Part shown: positions 32,892 through 42,311 of the stretch, piece after piece | Position numbering within the stretch: position 1 is the stretch's first letter | How the letters are laid out: every line of letters starts with the position of its first letter | Source: Pseudomonas fluorescens | Lineage (GTDB): Bacteria > Pseudomonadota > Gammaproteobacteria > Pseudomonadales > Pseudomonadaceae | Assembly: GCF_000967965.1 (NCBI RefSeq) | Contig: NZ_LACC01000014.1 | Location: 1 to 64,000, forward strand | Direction of reading: 5' to 3' | DNA length: 64,000 nucleotides | Position numbers and translations under genes: made by a program | Notes under the pieces: generated by a model | Database searches by the model: none | What the model saw: the letters and a program-made list of their open reading frames with translations, nothing else | Told to the model about the DNA's origin: nothing

Positions 32892-33803
32892 ATGAATGCT
32901 GTATTCAGAGCCACACGTGCAAACACCTTGTGCCATATCGGATTGAGTTTGCTGGCGATTGCCAGTACCGGGGTTCAGGCCACGGAGAACGGAGGTTCAT
33001 CCTATCCGATGGGGGCGGAGAACTACATGTCCGGGGCGATGCCGCCGCCAGGTCTGTATTCACAGTTTTTTGTCGGTCACTACGAGGCGGATTCTTTGCG
33101 CGGCAATCACGGGGAGAAGCTCCCCGTGGATTTCAGTGTACGGGCCGACTCGATTGCGCCACGCCTGATCTGGGTGACCGATCAGAAAATACTCGGCGGC
33201 AACCTGGCCGTGCACGCCTTGGTGCCGCTGGTTGACCTCAAGGTGGAAGTCAACGGCCAGTCGCAAAGCAAGCAGGGCCTGGGCGACATCATCTTCGGGC
33301 CAGCGCTGGGTTTTCATCACAGCGAAAAGCTGCACAGTATTCTGGCACTGGATTTCATCGCACCTTCGGGTCGCTACGACCGTGGTGACCAGGCGAACAT
33401 CGGTCGCAATTATTGGGTGATCGAGCCCGTGCTGGCGGTGTCGTATATCGATCCGAACGGACTCAACGTCGACGCCAAAATGATGTACGACTTCAACCTG
33501 CGCAATGATGCCACGGATTATCGTTCCGGCCAGGAAGCGCATGTTGACTACGCCCTGGGCTGGGGCCTTGGTAACGGTTGGGTGGTCGGAGTCGGTGGTT
33601 ATGTGCTGTACCAGACCACGGATGACCGGCAGAACGGTGAGCGTATAGAGGACAACAAGGGGCGGGCGCTGGCAATTGGTCCGTCCGTGAAATACACCAG
33701 CAACTCGGGGTGGTTTCTCACGGCCAAATGGGAACAGGAGACCGAGGTGCGCAATCGGGCCGAGGGCAATGCCTATCGGCTGAAGCTGACCGTTCCTTTC
33801 TGA
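32892..33803 (+). CDS. SphA-family outer membrane protein (Phenol_MetA_deg)
   Basis: Outer membrane protein of 303 residues. The signal peptide ends GVQATENG, then YPMGAENYMSGAMPPPGLYS is typical of this family, which is frequently encoded next to aromatic degradation operons. The beta-rich sequence ends in LKLTVPF, an outer-membrane barrel terminus. It probably helps phenolic substrates to cross the outer membrane. It is the last gene after dmpP (about 100 bases); no ring-cleavage genes follow. Confidence 0.82.
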   Translation: MNAVFRATRANTLCHIGLSLLAIASTGVQATENGGSSYPMGAENYMSGAMPPPGLYSQFFVGHYEADSLRGNHGEKLPVDFSVRADSIAPRLIWVTDQKILGGNLAVHALVPLVDLKVEVNGQSQSKQGLGDIIFGPALGFHHSEKLHSILALDFIAPSGRYDRGDQANIGRNYWVIEPVLAVSYIDPNGLNVDAKMMYDFNLRNDATDYRSGQEAHVDYALGWGLGNGWVVGVGGYVLYQTTDDRQNGERIEDNKGRALAIGPSVKYTSNSGWFLTAKWEQETEVRNRAEGNAYRLKLTVPF

Positions 33804-33825
33804 ATGACGGTGCTCCGGTAAGGAT

Positions 33826-33851
33826 CGGGCCTTGCACACTCGCAGGGCCCG
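33826..33851. terminator. Hairpin between convergent genes
   Basis: CGGGCCTTGC-ACACTC-GCAGGGCCCG, a 10-base stem with one G-T pair, between the SphA-like gene and the convergent ChaN lipoprotein gene. The T-tract is weak (TTCGATT). Confidence 0.65.
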
Positions 33852-33862
33852 TTCGATTCCGG

Positions 33863-34747
33863 TTAACGACGCAGCTTCGCGCAATGATCCTGTTGCGGTT
33901 GCGCGGCGGTGTACCAGACATAATCCGCACTTTCGACGGTCACGGTCTTGCCTGCTTCGGCCAGGATCAACACCGCATTCCCTTCACCGGCACCGAGGTC
34001 CTTCAGGTGCAGCGGCACGCCTAGATCCTTGCGCACGTGGAAGGCACCGGCCAGCAGCAGTGCAGGCGTCGGCGCAGCGATCAGGCGCTCGGCCATGCGC
34101 CGGTCACGTTGCTGCTGCACGGCGAGCATGGCCGGCATCTGCGCTTCGGGCAGCAGGCCGCAATGGGATTCGCGGATGTCGTCCAGCAAGGTCGCCTGCA
34201 CCTGTTGGGTGGTGGACGCTTGCCCCGTGAGTACCGGGCGCTGTTTGTAGATCTGCATGATCTGCGCGCGGTCCAGGTTCGCCGCCAGCAGCGGATACGG
34301 CTGCCTTAGCGCATAGGTGACAAGTGCGCCATAAACACTCCAGTCCCAATTGGCCTGCCAGGCCAGCGCCTTGAACGCATCGGCCGGTGGCTGGCCCGCG
34401 CGGGTCGCGGCCTGCGCGGCATCGACCCTGGCCTGCTGATCGGGGTTGAGCATTTCCATCAGCAGGCTGCCCTGGGCCCGTTGTACCGCCAGTTCGCGCA
34501 GCAGCCACAATTGCAGGGCGTGGTGGTCCGGGTTGTCGTGTTGTTCACCGACCAATACCCGAGGCACAACGGCCAGGCGTTCGACCAGTTCTTGCGGTGT
34601 CAGCGTACGGCCCGTGGCGAGTTCACGGATGACCCCAAGGTCGGTGTGATCACGCCCTTGCGGAGTGATCGGCGCCGGCAGTGGTGTGACCTGATGGGTT
34701 TGGCAGGCAGCCAACAGGCTGAATGCACAGAGCAACAGAAAGCGCAT
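33863..34747 (-). CDS. ChaN-family haem-associated lipoprotein
   Basis: Lipoprotein of 294 residues, with lipobox SLLAACQTH. The ChaN core includes VVPRVLVGEQHDNPDHHALQ (conserved His residues that contact haem), SLLMEMLNPDQQ, and LLLAGAFHVRKDLGVP. ChaN binds haem pairs and is iron-regulated; in P. aeruginosa the homologue is PhuW, the last gene of the phu haem operon. Here it also ends the operon, 53 bases after the ATPase gene. The upstream members phuT and phuS are lost (see remnants). Confidence 0.87.
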   Translation of the reverse strand: MRFLLLCAFSLLAACQTHQVTPLPAPITPQGRDHTDLGVIRELATGRTLTPQELVERLAVVPRVLVGEQHDNPDHHALQLWLLRELAVQRAQGSLLMEMLNPDQQARVDAAQAATRAGQPPADAFKALAWQANWDWSVYGALVTYALRQPYPLLAANLDRAQIMQIYKQRPVLTGQASTTQQVQATLLDDIRESHCGLLPEAQMPAMLAVQQQRDRRMAERLIAAPTPALLLAGAFHVRKDLGVPLHLKDLGAGEGNAVLILAEAGKTVTVESADYVWYTAAQPQQDHCAKLRR

Positions 34748-34799
34748 CGGTTTTCCTTATTGGACAGGTGCCCCCTCGATGACAGAGGAGGGGGCGGCA

Positions 34800-35567
34800 T
34801 CAGCGCGCGATGATCAACGGGTGGCCGCGCTCCGGGTGTTGCTGAATCAGCACCTCCAGCCCATACACCGCCGCCAGCGCTTCGGCGGTCAGCACCTCTG
34901 CCGGTGGGCCGTAGGCGTGGGGCAGGCCCTGTTGCAACAACAGTAGTTGATCGCAGTAACGTGCGGCCAGGTTGAGGTCGTGCAGGATCACCAGCACCGC
35001 GGCGCCGCGCTCGGCGAAATCACGCACGGCTTGCAAAATGGTGTGCTGGTGCAGCGGATCGAGCATTGACGTCGGTTCATCGAGCAGCAGGGTTTGCCCT
35101 TTGGCACCGGGCCAGAGCTGAGCGAGCACCCGCGCCAGATGCACGCGCTGGCGTTCACCGCCGGACAGGGCCAGGTAGCTGCGTCCGGCAAGATGAAGCG
35201 CATCGGCGGCTTTGAGCGCCTCGGCGACGATTTCGGCATCACGCACGCGGCCGCTGGCGTGGGGCAAGCGACCCATGCCGACGACTTCATTGACCGAAAA
35301 CGCAAAGTTCAGGCTCGAACTCTGCGGCAGCACGGCCAGGCGTTTGGCCCGCTCCTGACCCGGCCAGTCGGCGAGCGGACGCTCGTCGAGGCGGACCGTT
35401 CCTTCGCTGGTCGCCAGGTCGCCGCATAAAGCAGCGAGCAGGGTGCTTTTGCCGGCGCCATTGGGCCCCAGCACACCCAGCACTTCACCTGGGCGCAACT
35501 TGATATCGATGTTCGCCAGTACCGTGCGGTTGCCACGACGTACCAGCAAGTTGTTTGCCCGCAGCAT
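34800..35567 (-). CDS. phuV: Haem ABC transporter ATPase (PhuV/HmuV)
   Basis: ATPase of 255 residues. Walker A is [11 protein letters not shown], the Q-loop is LPQSSSLNF, the ABC signature is [15 protein letters not shown], Walker B is [12 protein letters not shown], and the H-loop His is in [10 protein letters not shown]. It powers haem import from periplasm to cytoplasm with PhuU. The start is at [12 protein letters not shown]; the longer frame upstream runs inside phuU and is not coding. The start overlaps the permease stop (ATGA). It appears intact. Confidence 0.92.
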   Translation of the reverse strand: MLRANNLLVRRGNRTVLANIDIKLRPGEVLGVLGPNGAGKSTLLAALCGDLATSEGTVRLDERPLADWPGQERAKRLAVLPQSSSLNFAFSVNEVVGMGRLPHASGRVRDAEIVAEALKAADALHLAGRSYLALSGGERQRVHLARVLAQLWPGAKGQTLLLDEPTSMLDPLHQHTILQAVRDFAERGAAVLVILHDLNLAARYCDQLLLLQQGLPHAYGPPAEVLTAEALAAVYGLEVLIQQHPERGHPLIIAR

Positions 35568-36604
35568 CAGGAACGCCCTCGCACCAACAGATATAGAAAG
35601 AACGGAGCGCCTATCAGCGCAGTCACGATGCCGATGGGCAACTCGGCCGGCGCCAACAGCAGGCGCGCCGCCAGATCGGCCAGCAACAGCAGACTGGCAC
35701 CGGCCAGCAACGACGCGGGCAGCAACACCCGGTGATCCGGGCCGACCAGCAGGCGCATCAGATGCGGCACCACCAGGCCGATAAAGCCGATCAGGCCGGC
35801 TGCCGCGACGGCCGCGCCGACGCCGAGCGCCGTGCACAACACCAGCTCAAGCTTGATCCGCTCGATGTCGAAGCCCAGGTGACGGGCCTCCGACTCACCC
35901 AGCAGCAATGCATTGAGCGCCGCCGCCCGGCGGGGCAACCACAACGCCACGCCCAGGGTGACGATCAGCAACGGCCACAAGCGCGGGTAGCTGGCGCCGT
36001 TGAGGCTACCCAGGTTCCAGAACGTCAGGGTGCGCAAAGTGGCGTCGTCGGCCAGGTAGGTGAACAGACCGACCCCGGCACCGGCCATGGCCGTCATCGC
36101 CACACCCGCCAAGAGCATGGTGGCAACGTCGGTTTGCCCGTTGCGGCGACCAAAGCGATACACCACCGCCGTGACGATCAAGCCACCGGCGAAGGCGCTG
36201 ACCGACAGCAGGTAGGGTTCGATCGCCGGCGGCAAGCCACCGAGCAGGCTGCCGCCGACGATGGCAAGGGCGGCACCGAGCGCCGCACCACCCGAGACGC
36301 CGACAAGACCTGGGTCCGCCAAGGGATTGCGGAACAACCCCTGCATTGCCACGCCGGACAGCGCCAGTACCGAACCGACGGCGATGCCGAGCAAGCTGCG
36401 CGGCAGGCGAATCTGCCCGAGGATCAACTCCGCCTGCTGCGTGTCGCCACCTTCCAGCGGCAACCCCAGCAGACGCATCCCGGCCAGCAAGGTATCGCCC
36501 AGCGGCAGGCTGACCGGCCCGAGGGCCAGGGACAGCCAGAAAACCAGCACCAGCAATAACAGCAAAAAGATCAACGTCGGACGCGGCCGAAAAATGGCCG
36601 TCAT
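35567..36604 (-). CDS. phuU: Haem ABC transporter permease (PhuU/HmuU)
   Basis: FecCD-type permease of 345 residues with about nine or ten hydrophobic helices. Family marks: [38 protein letters not shown], and [20 protein letters not shown] before the C-terminus. It is full length and intact. Its start overlaps the stop of the phuT remnant by 4 bases, the spacing expected of an undamaged operon. Without a binding protein it may be silent, or it may use one encoded elsewhere. Confidence 0.92.
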   Translation of the reverse strand: MTAIFRPRPTLIFLLLLLVLVFWLSLALGPVSLPLGDTLLAGMRLLGLPLEGGDTQQAELILGQIRLPRSLLGIAVGSVLALSGVAMQGLFRNPLADPGLVGVSGGAALGAALAIVGGSLLGGLPPAIEPYLLSVSAFAGGLIVTAVVYRFGRRNGQTDVATMLLAGVAMTAMAGAGVGLFTYLADDATLRTLTFWNLGSLNGASYPRLWPLLIVTLGVALWLPRRAAALNALLLGESEARHLGFDIERIKLELVLCTALGVGAAVAAAGLIGFIGLVVPHLMRLLVGPDHRVLLPASLLAGASLLLLADLAARLLLAPAELPIGIVTALIGAPFFLYLLVRGRS

Positions 36605-36681
36605 TGGCTGATCTCGGCGGCCTGCGCTGTGGTGTCCGGGTAGGACGTCGTGGCACAGGCCAGCAGTGTCTTGATACGCAT
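36601..36681 (-). pseudogene. phuT: phuT remnant (internal deletion)
   Basis: A 26-codon frame reading MRIKTLLACA then [16 protein letters not shown] and stop. The first ten residues look like the signal peptide start of the haem-binding protein PhuT, and the last ones match the way PhuT ends in P. aeruginosa as I recall it (YPSATPL-TEASH). So almost the whole gene, about 270 codons, has been removed in frame, leaving both ends. It keeps the ATGA overlap with phuU. Confidence 0.72.
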
Positions 36682-36693
36682 CGGGACTATTCC

Positions 36694-36870
36694 TTAGTCG
36701 ATCAGAGGGGGGCGGGCATCGAAACCTTCGTAGCGGGTGATGATGCCATCGACGCTCGGCTTACGCACACGCCACGGTTCGGTCACGCCAGTGGTTTTCA
36801 GGTGCAGGTTGAACATCGGGGCGAGTGCGCTGAATCAGGTGTCCATCCAGTGCAGGCTGTGCAGTGTCAT
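36694..36870 (-). pseudogene. phuS: phuS remnant (haem-handling protein fragment)
   Basis: On the minus strand, one frame reads LHWMDT, a stop, FSALAPMFNLHLK, TGVTEPWRVRKPSVDGII and TRYEGFDA, then a stop. The block FNLHL...WRVRKPSVDG resembles the C-terminal repeat of HemS/PhuS-type haem-degrading or haem-chaperone proteins. It has an in-frame stop and is far shorter than the family's 340-350 residues. It sits exactly where phuS belongs, upstream of phuT. No TonB receptor gene (phuR) follows; metE does. Confidence 0.6.
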
Positions 36871-36972
36871 CGATCATGAGAAGAACTTGTGATCATCAAG
36901 ATTAAAATGAGTTTGTCTCACTCGTTGGTACTGTCGACAATGGCCCCATTGAACGCATTGGAGTTATTTGAC

Positions 36973-39261
36973 ATGGCTGTGGCCCATTCCCTTGGATTTC
37001 CGCGCATTGGTCGCGACCGCGAACTAAAAAAGGCTCAAGAGGCGTTCTGGAAGGGCGAGCTCGACGAAGCCGGTCTGCGCGCTGTGGGCCGCGACCTGCG
37101 CAAGACCCACTGGGATTTGCAGAAAAAGGCCGGCATCGATCTGCTGCCCGTCGGTGACTTCGCCTGGTACGACCAGGTCCTGACTCACTCGTTGATGTTC
37201 GGTGTGATCCCGGAGCGGTTCCGCCCGCACGATGGCAAGGCCAGCCTGCAAACCTTGTTCGGCATGGCGCGTGGTGTCAGCGACAGTTGCTGCGGCGGCG
37301 CGCATGCCCAGGAAATGACCAAGTGGTTCGACACCAACTATCACTACCTCGTCCCTGAATTCAGCGCCGATCAGCAGTTCCAGCTCGGCTGGGACCAGTT
37401 GTTCGAAGAGGTCGAAGAAGCCCGCGCATTGGGGCACAACGTCAAGCCGGTGATCATCGGCCCGCTGACTTACCTGTGGCTGGGCAAGGCCAAGGGCGCC
37501 GAATTCGACAAGCTGGAGCTGCTGGATCGTCTGTTGCCGCTGTACGGCCAGATCTTCCAGCGCCTGGCGGCACAGGGCGTCGAGTGGGTGCAAATCGACG
37601 AGCCGATCCTGGTACTCGACCTGCCACAGGACTGGAAAAACGCCTTTGAGCGGGCCTACAACCTGATTCAGCGTGACCCGTTGAAGAAGCTGGTCGCCAC
37701 TTACTTCGGTGGGCTGGAAGAGAACCTGGGCCTGGCCGCCAACCTGCCGGTGGACGGCCTGCACATCGATCTGGTTCGCGCACCTGAGCAGTACCCGACC
37801 ATCCTCGATCGCCTGCCAGCCTACAAAGTGCTGTCGCTGGGCGTGGTCAACGGCCGTAACGTCTGGCGCTGCGATCTGGAAAACGCTTTGGCCACCTTGC
37901 AGCACGCCCAAGAACGTCTGGGTGATCGCCTGTGGGTCGCGCCATCCTGCTCGCTGCTGCACAGCCCGGTTGACCTGTGTCGTGAAGACAAGCTCGATGC
38001 CGAACTGAAAAGCTGGCTGGCGTTTGCCGTGCAGAAGTGTGAAGAAGTCGCGGTGCTGGCTCAGGCAGTCAACGAGCCGGAAGCGCCGAACGTGCTTGAA
38101 GCGCTGACCCAAAGCCGCGCCGTGCAGGCCAGCCGTGCTGCATCGCCTCGCATCCACAAGCCGGCCGTACAGGCGCGTGTTGACGCCATCACCGCCCAGG
38201 ACAGCCAGCGTCATTCGCCGTTTGCCCAGCGCATCGAGAAACAGCGCGCCGGCCTGAACCTGCCGCTGTTTCCGACCACCACCATCGGTTCGTTCCCGCA
38301 AACCGCGTCCATCCGCCTGGCTCGTCAGTCGTTCAAGCAAGGCAAACTGACCGAAGCCGAATACACCGAAGCCATGCACAGCGAGATCCGTCACGCCGTG
38401 CAAGTGCAGGAACGCCTGGGCCTGGACGTGCTGGTGCACGGTGAAGCCGAGCGCAACGACATGGTCGAATACTTCGCCGAGCAACTCGACGGCTACGTGC
38501 TCACCCGTTTCGGCTGGGTCCAGAGCTACGGTTCGCGCTGCGTGAAACCGGCGGTGATCTACGGTGACCTGAGTCGTCCGAAAGCCATGACCGTGGAGTG
38601 GATCCGCTATGCCCAAGGCCTCACCGACAAGGTGATGAAGGGCATGTTGACCGGTCCCGTGACCATGCTGATGTGGTCGTTCCCGCGCGAAGACGTGAGC
38701 CGCGAAGTGCAGGCCCGTCAACTGGCGTTGGCGATCCGTGATGAAGTGGTGGACCTGGAAACCGCCGGGATCAGGATCGTGCAGATCGACGAGGCCGCGT
38801 TCCGTGAAGGCCTGCCGTTGCGTCAGGCGCAGTGGCAGCACTACCTGGACTGGGCGACCGAAGTGTTTCGCCTGTGCGCCTCCGGCGTGCGTGACGAAAC
38901 CCAGATCCATACCCACATGTGCTACAGCGAATTCAACGATGTGATCGAGTCCATCGCCGCCATGGATGCCGACGTGATCACCATCGAAACCTCGCGCTCG
39001 GACATGGAGCTGCTGGACGCGTTCGAAGCCTTCGCCTACCCGAACGAAATCGGCCCGGGCGTGTATGACATCCACTCGCCACGGGTGCCGGACTCCTCGG
39101 AAATGGCCAACCTGCTGCGCAAGGCCGCCAAGCGTATTCCCGCCGACCGCCTGTGGGTCAATCCGGACTGCGGCCTCAAGACCCGCGGCTGGCCGGAAAC
39201 CGAAGCGGCGCTGGTGCACATGGTCAACGCTGCGCGCCACCTGCGTAAAGAATGGGCCTGA
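36973..39261 (+). CDS. metE: Cobalamin-independent methionine synthase
   Basis: Enzyme of 762 residues that transfers methyl from 5-methyltetrahydropteroyltri-glutamate to homocysteine. The start is [19 protein letters not shown]; in-frame codons upstream (from 36889) look non-coding. It has two barrels: the N-terminal half ([20 protein letters not shown]) and the C-terminal catalytic half ([17 protein letters not shown]). Zinc ligands are seen in [11 protein letters not shown] (His, Cys), [13 protein letters not shown] and [13 protein letters not shown] (Cys). I see no cobalamin riboswitch and no clear MetR site in the 90 bases upstream. Confidence 0.96.
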   Translation: MAVAHSLGFPRIGRDRELKKAQEAFWKGELDEAGLRAVGRDLRKTHWDLQKKAGIDLLPVGDFAWYDQVLTHSLMFGVIPERFRPHDGKASLQTLFGMARGVSDSCCGGAHAQEMTKWFDTNYHYLVPEFSADQQFQLGWDQLFEEVEEARALGHNVKPVIIGPLTYLWLGKAKGAEFDKLELLDRLLPLYGQIFQRLAAQGVEWVQIDEPILVLDLPQDWKNAFERAYNLIQRDPLKKLVATYFGGLEENLGLAANLPVDGLHIDLVRAPEQYPTILDRLPAYKVLSLGVVNGRNVWRCDLENALATLQHAQERLGDRLWVAPSCSLLHSPVDLCREDKLDAELKSWLAFAVQKCEEVAVLAQAVNEPEAPNVLEALTQSRAVQASRAASPRIHKPAVQARVDAITAQDSQRHSPFAQRIEKQRAGLNLPLFPTTTIGSFPQTASIRLARQSFKQGKLTEAEYTEAMHSEIRHAVQVQERLGLDVLVHGEAERNDMVEYFAEQLDGYVLTRFGWVQSYGSRCVKPAVIYGDLSRPKAMTVEWIRYAQGLTDKVMKGMLTGPVTMLMWSFPREDVSREVQARQLALAIRDEVVDLETAGIRIVQIDEAAFREGLPLRQAQWQHYLDWATEVFRLCASGVRDETQIHTHMCYSEFNDVIESIAAMDADVITIETSRSDMELLDAFEAFAYPNEIGPGVYDIHSPRVPDSSEMANLLRKAAKRIPADRLWVNPDCGLKTRGWPETEAALVHMVNAARHLRKEWA

Positions 39262-39287
39262 CGCTTTACTGGATGCACCAGTGAAAC

Positions 39288-39379
39288 CTGTGGGAGCGAG
39301 CTTGCTCGCGATGACGGAGTGTCAGGCGACATCGATGTCGAATGTGCCGGCCTCTTCGCGGGCAAGCCCGCTCCCACAG
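39288..39379. repeat. REPIN (mixed arms)
   Basis: CTGTGGGAGCGAGCTTGCTCGCG and CGCGGGCAAGCCCGCTCCCACAG; the second arm is a GGGC variant. It follows metE. Confidence 0.85.
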
Positions 39380-39423
39380 GGATTATCGGCGGGTACAAGA
39401 ACTGTGTGCGATATTGAAACCAC

Positions 39424-40095
39424 TCAGCGGCGCGGTTCGGCCACCAACAGCAATGACTGTGGCACGGAGCTTTGCGGGTGCTGTGGCTCTTGCAAGCCGG
39501 CCAGCACAAAACCCGCCATGTCCAGTGCGTTCAGCCAACTGGACAGGGTGCGGAAATACCACGGCATGGGCTGCCACTGCCCCTTGAAGCCTGCGAAGGT
39601 CTCTTCCCGCCAACCATCCTGATAATCGCCCGCCGCAGCCGCCCACGGGTGCAGCGTCTGGATCACCAGCGCGCCACCCGGGGCGAGCAGGGTGTTCATG
39701 GCGGCGAGCAGGGGGATGATGTCCTGATGCAGCAGGGCGAAGTTGGCGCAAATCAGGTTGTAGTCGCGGCCGATGTCGACTTTCGCTTCAGCCAGTTGTT
39801 CATAGCTCGCCAAATGCACCGGCGCAGCGCCCGCCGCCCGCGCCGCCGCCACCAGCGTCGCATCGCCATCCACGCCGACCGCCTCGATACCCCGGTCTGC
39901 CAGTGCCCGCAACAACCAGCCTTCGCCGCAACCCAGGTCGAGCACACGCTCGGGCTGACGCCCTAGCACCGCCAGCAGGATGGCCTGGTCGGTGACCTTT
40001 TGGCGGCTTTCGATGGTGCCGCTACGAATGGCGTCGATCCAGGCCCGGGCGTTGTGGTGCCAACTGTCGAGGAGGGTGGATTCGGGGGCTGACAT
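39424..40095 (-). CDS. Class I SAM-dependent methyltransferase
   Basis: Methyltransferase of 223 residues. Motif I is [19 protein letters not shown], the acidic residue is in [15 protein letters not shown], and motif III is [18 protein letters not shown]. The N-terminus [20 protein letters not shown] is typical of small Pseudomonas methyltransferases of unknown substrate. It is convergent with metE across a REPIN. Confidence 0.85.
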   Translation of the reverse strand: MSAPESTLLDSWHHNARAWIDAIRSGTIESRQKVTDQAILLAVLGRQPERVLDLGCGEGWLLRALADRGIEAVGVDGDATLVAAARAAGAAPVHLASYEQLAEAKVDIGRDYNLICANFALLHQDIIPLLAAMNTLLAPGGALVIQTLHPWAAAAGDYQDGWREETFAGFKGQWQPMPWYFRTLSSWLNALDMAGFVLAGLQEPQHPQSSVPQSLLLVAEPRR

Positions 40096-40189
40096 GGTCG
40101 ATGTCCGGCGTGATGGGTTGGATGAAAGGATAGGGCAACAGAAGATTTACGGTGGAGCCGGTTTACCCGGCTCCGCCGACTGCGCATGG

Positions 40190-40408
40190 CTAGGCGCTTT
40201 TAGTGGCTGCCAGATGGTAGGCAACCAGCGCATTGGCGTGACCATGACCCATGCCGTGTTCGGCTTTGAGCCAGGCCACCAGTTCCATGTGTTTCTTGTC
40301 GCTGACGGTCTTGAGCAGGTCCAGCCAGTGGCTGATCGGCTGCCCGTACTTTTTTTCAATGGACGGAAAGTACGAAGCCGGTCCTTTGGTTTTTGTCTCT
40401 TCGGTCAC
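40190..40408 (-). CDS. DUF4287 small protein
   Basis: Protein of 72 residues from a GTG start. The DUF4287 pattern is YFPSIEKKYGQPISHWLDL followed by LVAWLKAEHGMGHGHANALV. It is a small helical domain of unknown function with several His near the end. Confidence 0.82.
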   Translation of the reverse strand: MTEETKTKGPASYFPSIEKKYGQPISHWLDLLKTVSDKKHMELVAWLKAEHGMGHGHANALVAYHLAATKSA

Positions 40409-40518
40409 GATGCAAACTCCCTTTTCGATTTTCCAGGTTCGAAAACAGCACCGTTACGTTACTTATTTGCCGTCAACGCGTCCATCGTCCAGATAGTCGA
40501 ACCTGGAGCATGTCGATC

Positions 40519-41040
40519 TCAGTCATTCATCCCGTCATCGATCGCGATGCGCTGGGCACGCATGGCCTTGATCAACTCGCTACGGGTGCCGGGCAGGTTG
40601 AGCATGGTCTTGGCGCGCAACGCCGTGACTTCTTCGGCGGTGTAGGGCTGATAGTCGACCGGCAGGCTATTGCCAGCCATGCCGTCTTCACGCATCAGCC
40701 AGTTGAGCAAGTCCGCCAGTTGCGCGTTGTTCAGCGCCGACTGCGACATGCCCGGCACCCGCACGAGGAATTCGCGGCCGCCCGGGACTTTCAGGAAATT
40801 GCCGACAAAGCCTTTCATCCGTGGCGTGTCGTTGGCGGCGGAACCGCTGCCGTCGCCCAGGTGGCAACCGGCGCATTGCAGCTGGTAGTTCACGCCGACG
40901 CTGTAACCGGCCTGAGCAATCGGGGTTTGCAGTGATTCATTGCCCGGCGCGTGATGCTGGTTCGGGGTGGGAATGGCCCGGGCATAGGCGAGCGGGGCGC
41001 CAAGGGCGCAGATGAGACCGAGGAGTAGCAACTTGCGCAT
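40519..41040 (-). CDS. Exported monohaem cytochrome c beside aauA
   Basis: Protein of 173 residues with a signal peptide (ALGAPLAYARA). It has one haem site, LQCAGCHLGDG, and a candidate axial Met in VPGMSQSALNNAQ. It lies 99 bases downstream of aauA on the same strand with a terminator-like hairpin between. It is a plausible electron acceptor or maturation helper for the amine dehydrogenase. It has one haem only, so it is not MauG, which is dihaem. Confidence 0.83.
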   Translation of the reverse strand: MRKLLLLGLICALGAPLAYARAIPTPNQHHAPGNESLQTPIAQAGYSVGVNYQLQCAGCHLGDGSGSAANDTPRMKGFVGNFLKVPGGREFLVRVPGMSQSALNNAQLADLLNWLMREDGMAGNSLPVDYQPYTAEEVTALRAKTMLNLPGTRSELIKAMRAQRIAIDDGMND

Positions 41041-41089
41041 GACTGAGCACCTTTTGCTTGTTGCGGGCGAAAGTTAAAAAACAACCGGA

Positions 41090-41128
41090 CAAAATAAAAA
41101 AGCCGCCGATTGCGCGAACAACCGGCGG
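41090..41128 (-). terminator. Terminator after aauA
   Basis: On the minus strand, CCGCCG, a 14-base loop, CGGCGG, then CTTTTTTATTTT. It would end or attenuate the aau mRNA before the cytochrome c gene. Confidence 0.78.
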
Positions 41129-41139
41129 AAAGCGCGTTT

Positions 41140-41661
41140 TTAAACGGCGACGCCGCGGATGACCGAAACGGTGCAGTGATAGATGTGCGATTTGGCGGCC
41201 AGGCACCAGTTCACATCGTTGTTGTTGAACGGGCGGTAGGCCGGTTCTTCACTGTCGTTACGGGTGCAGGCGCACTGGGCGCAGCTTTGCTTACCGCAGC
41301 AGTCGTTGTACGAAATGATGTAGTCCTTGCCGTCGGCCGGGTTGCGGCAGGTGCCGATCCAGGTCACTTGCGAGGCTTCGGTGCCCGGTGGGCAGGACGT
41401 CACCGACCCGCCGCAGCAGCTGCACAGAAAGCCGTCGATGGAGCAGTAGCGCCAGTAGTCGCAGCTGTTCGGATCACCCGGGTCGCCGGCCTGTGCAGGC
41501 TCCGCGGCCAGGGCCTTGCTGGTGCGATCCAGCGGCAACAGCAGGGGCAGGGCGGCACCGGCCACCATCAGCGAACCCATGCGTGCCAGCAGTTTGCGGC
41601 GCGACGTGGTGTCGGCGACACGGCGGGACGAACGCTCAAACAACAGATCCAGCAGTTTCAT
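41140..41661 (-). CDS. aauA: Aromatic amine dehydrogenase small subunit (TTQ)
   Basis: Catalytic small subunit of 173 residues carrying the tryptophan tryptophylquinone cofactor. The long N-terminus has a twin-Arg type signal (TSRRKLLARMGSLMVAGAA). The Cys-rich mature part aligns with methylamine dehydrogenase beta: CDYWRYCSIDGFLCSCC, VTWIGTC (first cofactor Trp), YNDCCGKQSC, VNWCLA (second cofactor Trp) and YHCTVSVIRG. Both Trp and the Cys set for six disulfides appear present. It is the aauA/mauA homologue; the neighbouring aauB favours an aromatic substrate (inference from known Pseudomonas and Alcaligenes clusters). Confidence 0.9.
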   Translation of the reverse strand: MKLLDLLFERSSRRVADTTSRRKLLARMGSLMVAGAALPLLLPLDRTSKALAAEPAQAGDPGDPNSCDYWRYCSIDGFLCSCCGGSVTSCPPGTEASQVTWIGTCRNPADGKDYIISYNDCCGKQSCAQCACTRNDSEEPAYRPFNNNDVNWCLAAKSHIYHCTVSVIRGVAV

Positions 41662-41679
41662 AAAGGTCTCCCTGCCTTA

Positions 41680-42306
41680 TCAGTGGCTATGGCCGTGGCT
41701 GTGGTCGTGATCGTGGGTGTGCGGTTGGGCATTGAGGTACTGCTGCAGCGTGGCGTGCTTCAGGTGCTCGACTTCGAACAGGCTGTCCAGGTGCTCGCGG
41801 GAGTTGACCAGGCCTTTGGCGCGCAGGGTGCCGGCCTTGTCGATCAGCGCGGCGTACGGCAGCTTGCCGATCTGGTAGGTCATGCCCACTTGCGGGCCGA
41901 CCACGTAGGTGGCGTCTTCGAGTTTGTGTTCGCGGATCAGCGCTTGCTGGGCGTCCATGTCGCCATCGCTGACGAACACCACGTCGAGGTTACCGGCCTG
42001 TTCCTTGGCGATGGATTTGATCGCCGGCAGCAACGACTTGCAGATCGGGCAGGTCGGCGAGAGGAAGAACAGCAGTTGCGATTTCTCGCCGGCATAACCG
42101 AAGTTCACCGGACGACCGTGACGGTCGCTGGCGGTGACTTGCGGCGCGGGTTCATTGACCGCCACGCCTTTGTCGACCATCAACGCGCCGGCCGGCGCCA
42201 GGCGACCGTGCAGCACGCCAATCTGCCGCACCAGGCCCATGACGACAAACGCCACAGCCACCAGCAGCACCCAGAGCAGAACGTTGGAAACAATCAAGCC
42301 TTCCAT
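41680..42306 (-). CDS. aauD: MauD/AauD thioredoxin-like maturation protein
   Basis: Membrane-anchored disulfide isomerase-like protein of 208 residues that helps fold the disulfide-rich small subunit. The N-terminal helix (NVLLWVLLVAVAFVVMGLV) anchors it, and the periplasmic thioredoxin fold has FFLSPTCPICKSLLPAIKS (CPIC). The C-terminus is a His-rich tail (HTHDHDHSHGHSH), unusual for the family and able to bind metal. It starts 5 bases after aauE. Confidence 0.9.
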   Translation of the reverse strand: MEGLIVSNVLLWVLLVAVAFVVMGLVRQIGVLHGRLAPAGALMVDKGVAVNEPAPQVTASDRHGRPVNFGYAGEKSQLLFFLSPTCPICKSLLPAIKSIAKEQAGNLDVVFVSDGDMDAQQALIREHKLEDATYVVGPQVGMTYQIGKLPYAALIDKAGTLRAKGLVNSREHLDSLFEVEHLKHATLQQYLNAQPHTHDHDHSHGHSH

Positions 42307-42311
42307 TTCGA

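Noticed and set aside
36604..36879. Plus-strand frame over the phu remnants
   Set aside because: The minus strand gives the PhuT and PhuS-like fragments in the right order; the plus strand gives no known protein.
36889..36972. Longer N-terminus for MetE
   Set aside because: The extra 28 codons are not like MetE; the ATG at 36973 starts the conserved [10 protein letters not shown] sequence.
36870..36972. Cobalamin riboswitch before metE
   Set aside because: I looked for one because metE is often so controlled, but the gap is too short and no B12-box-like sequence is visible.
37024..39240. A 738-codon frame antisense to metE
   Set aside because: It is the mirror of a highly conserved gene in GC-rich DNA; it shows no domain and no ribosome site.
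40519..41040. The cytochrome gene as MauG
   Set aside because: Only one CxxCH haem site is present; MauG has two.
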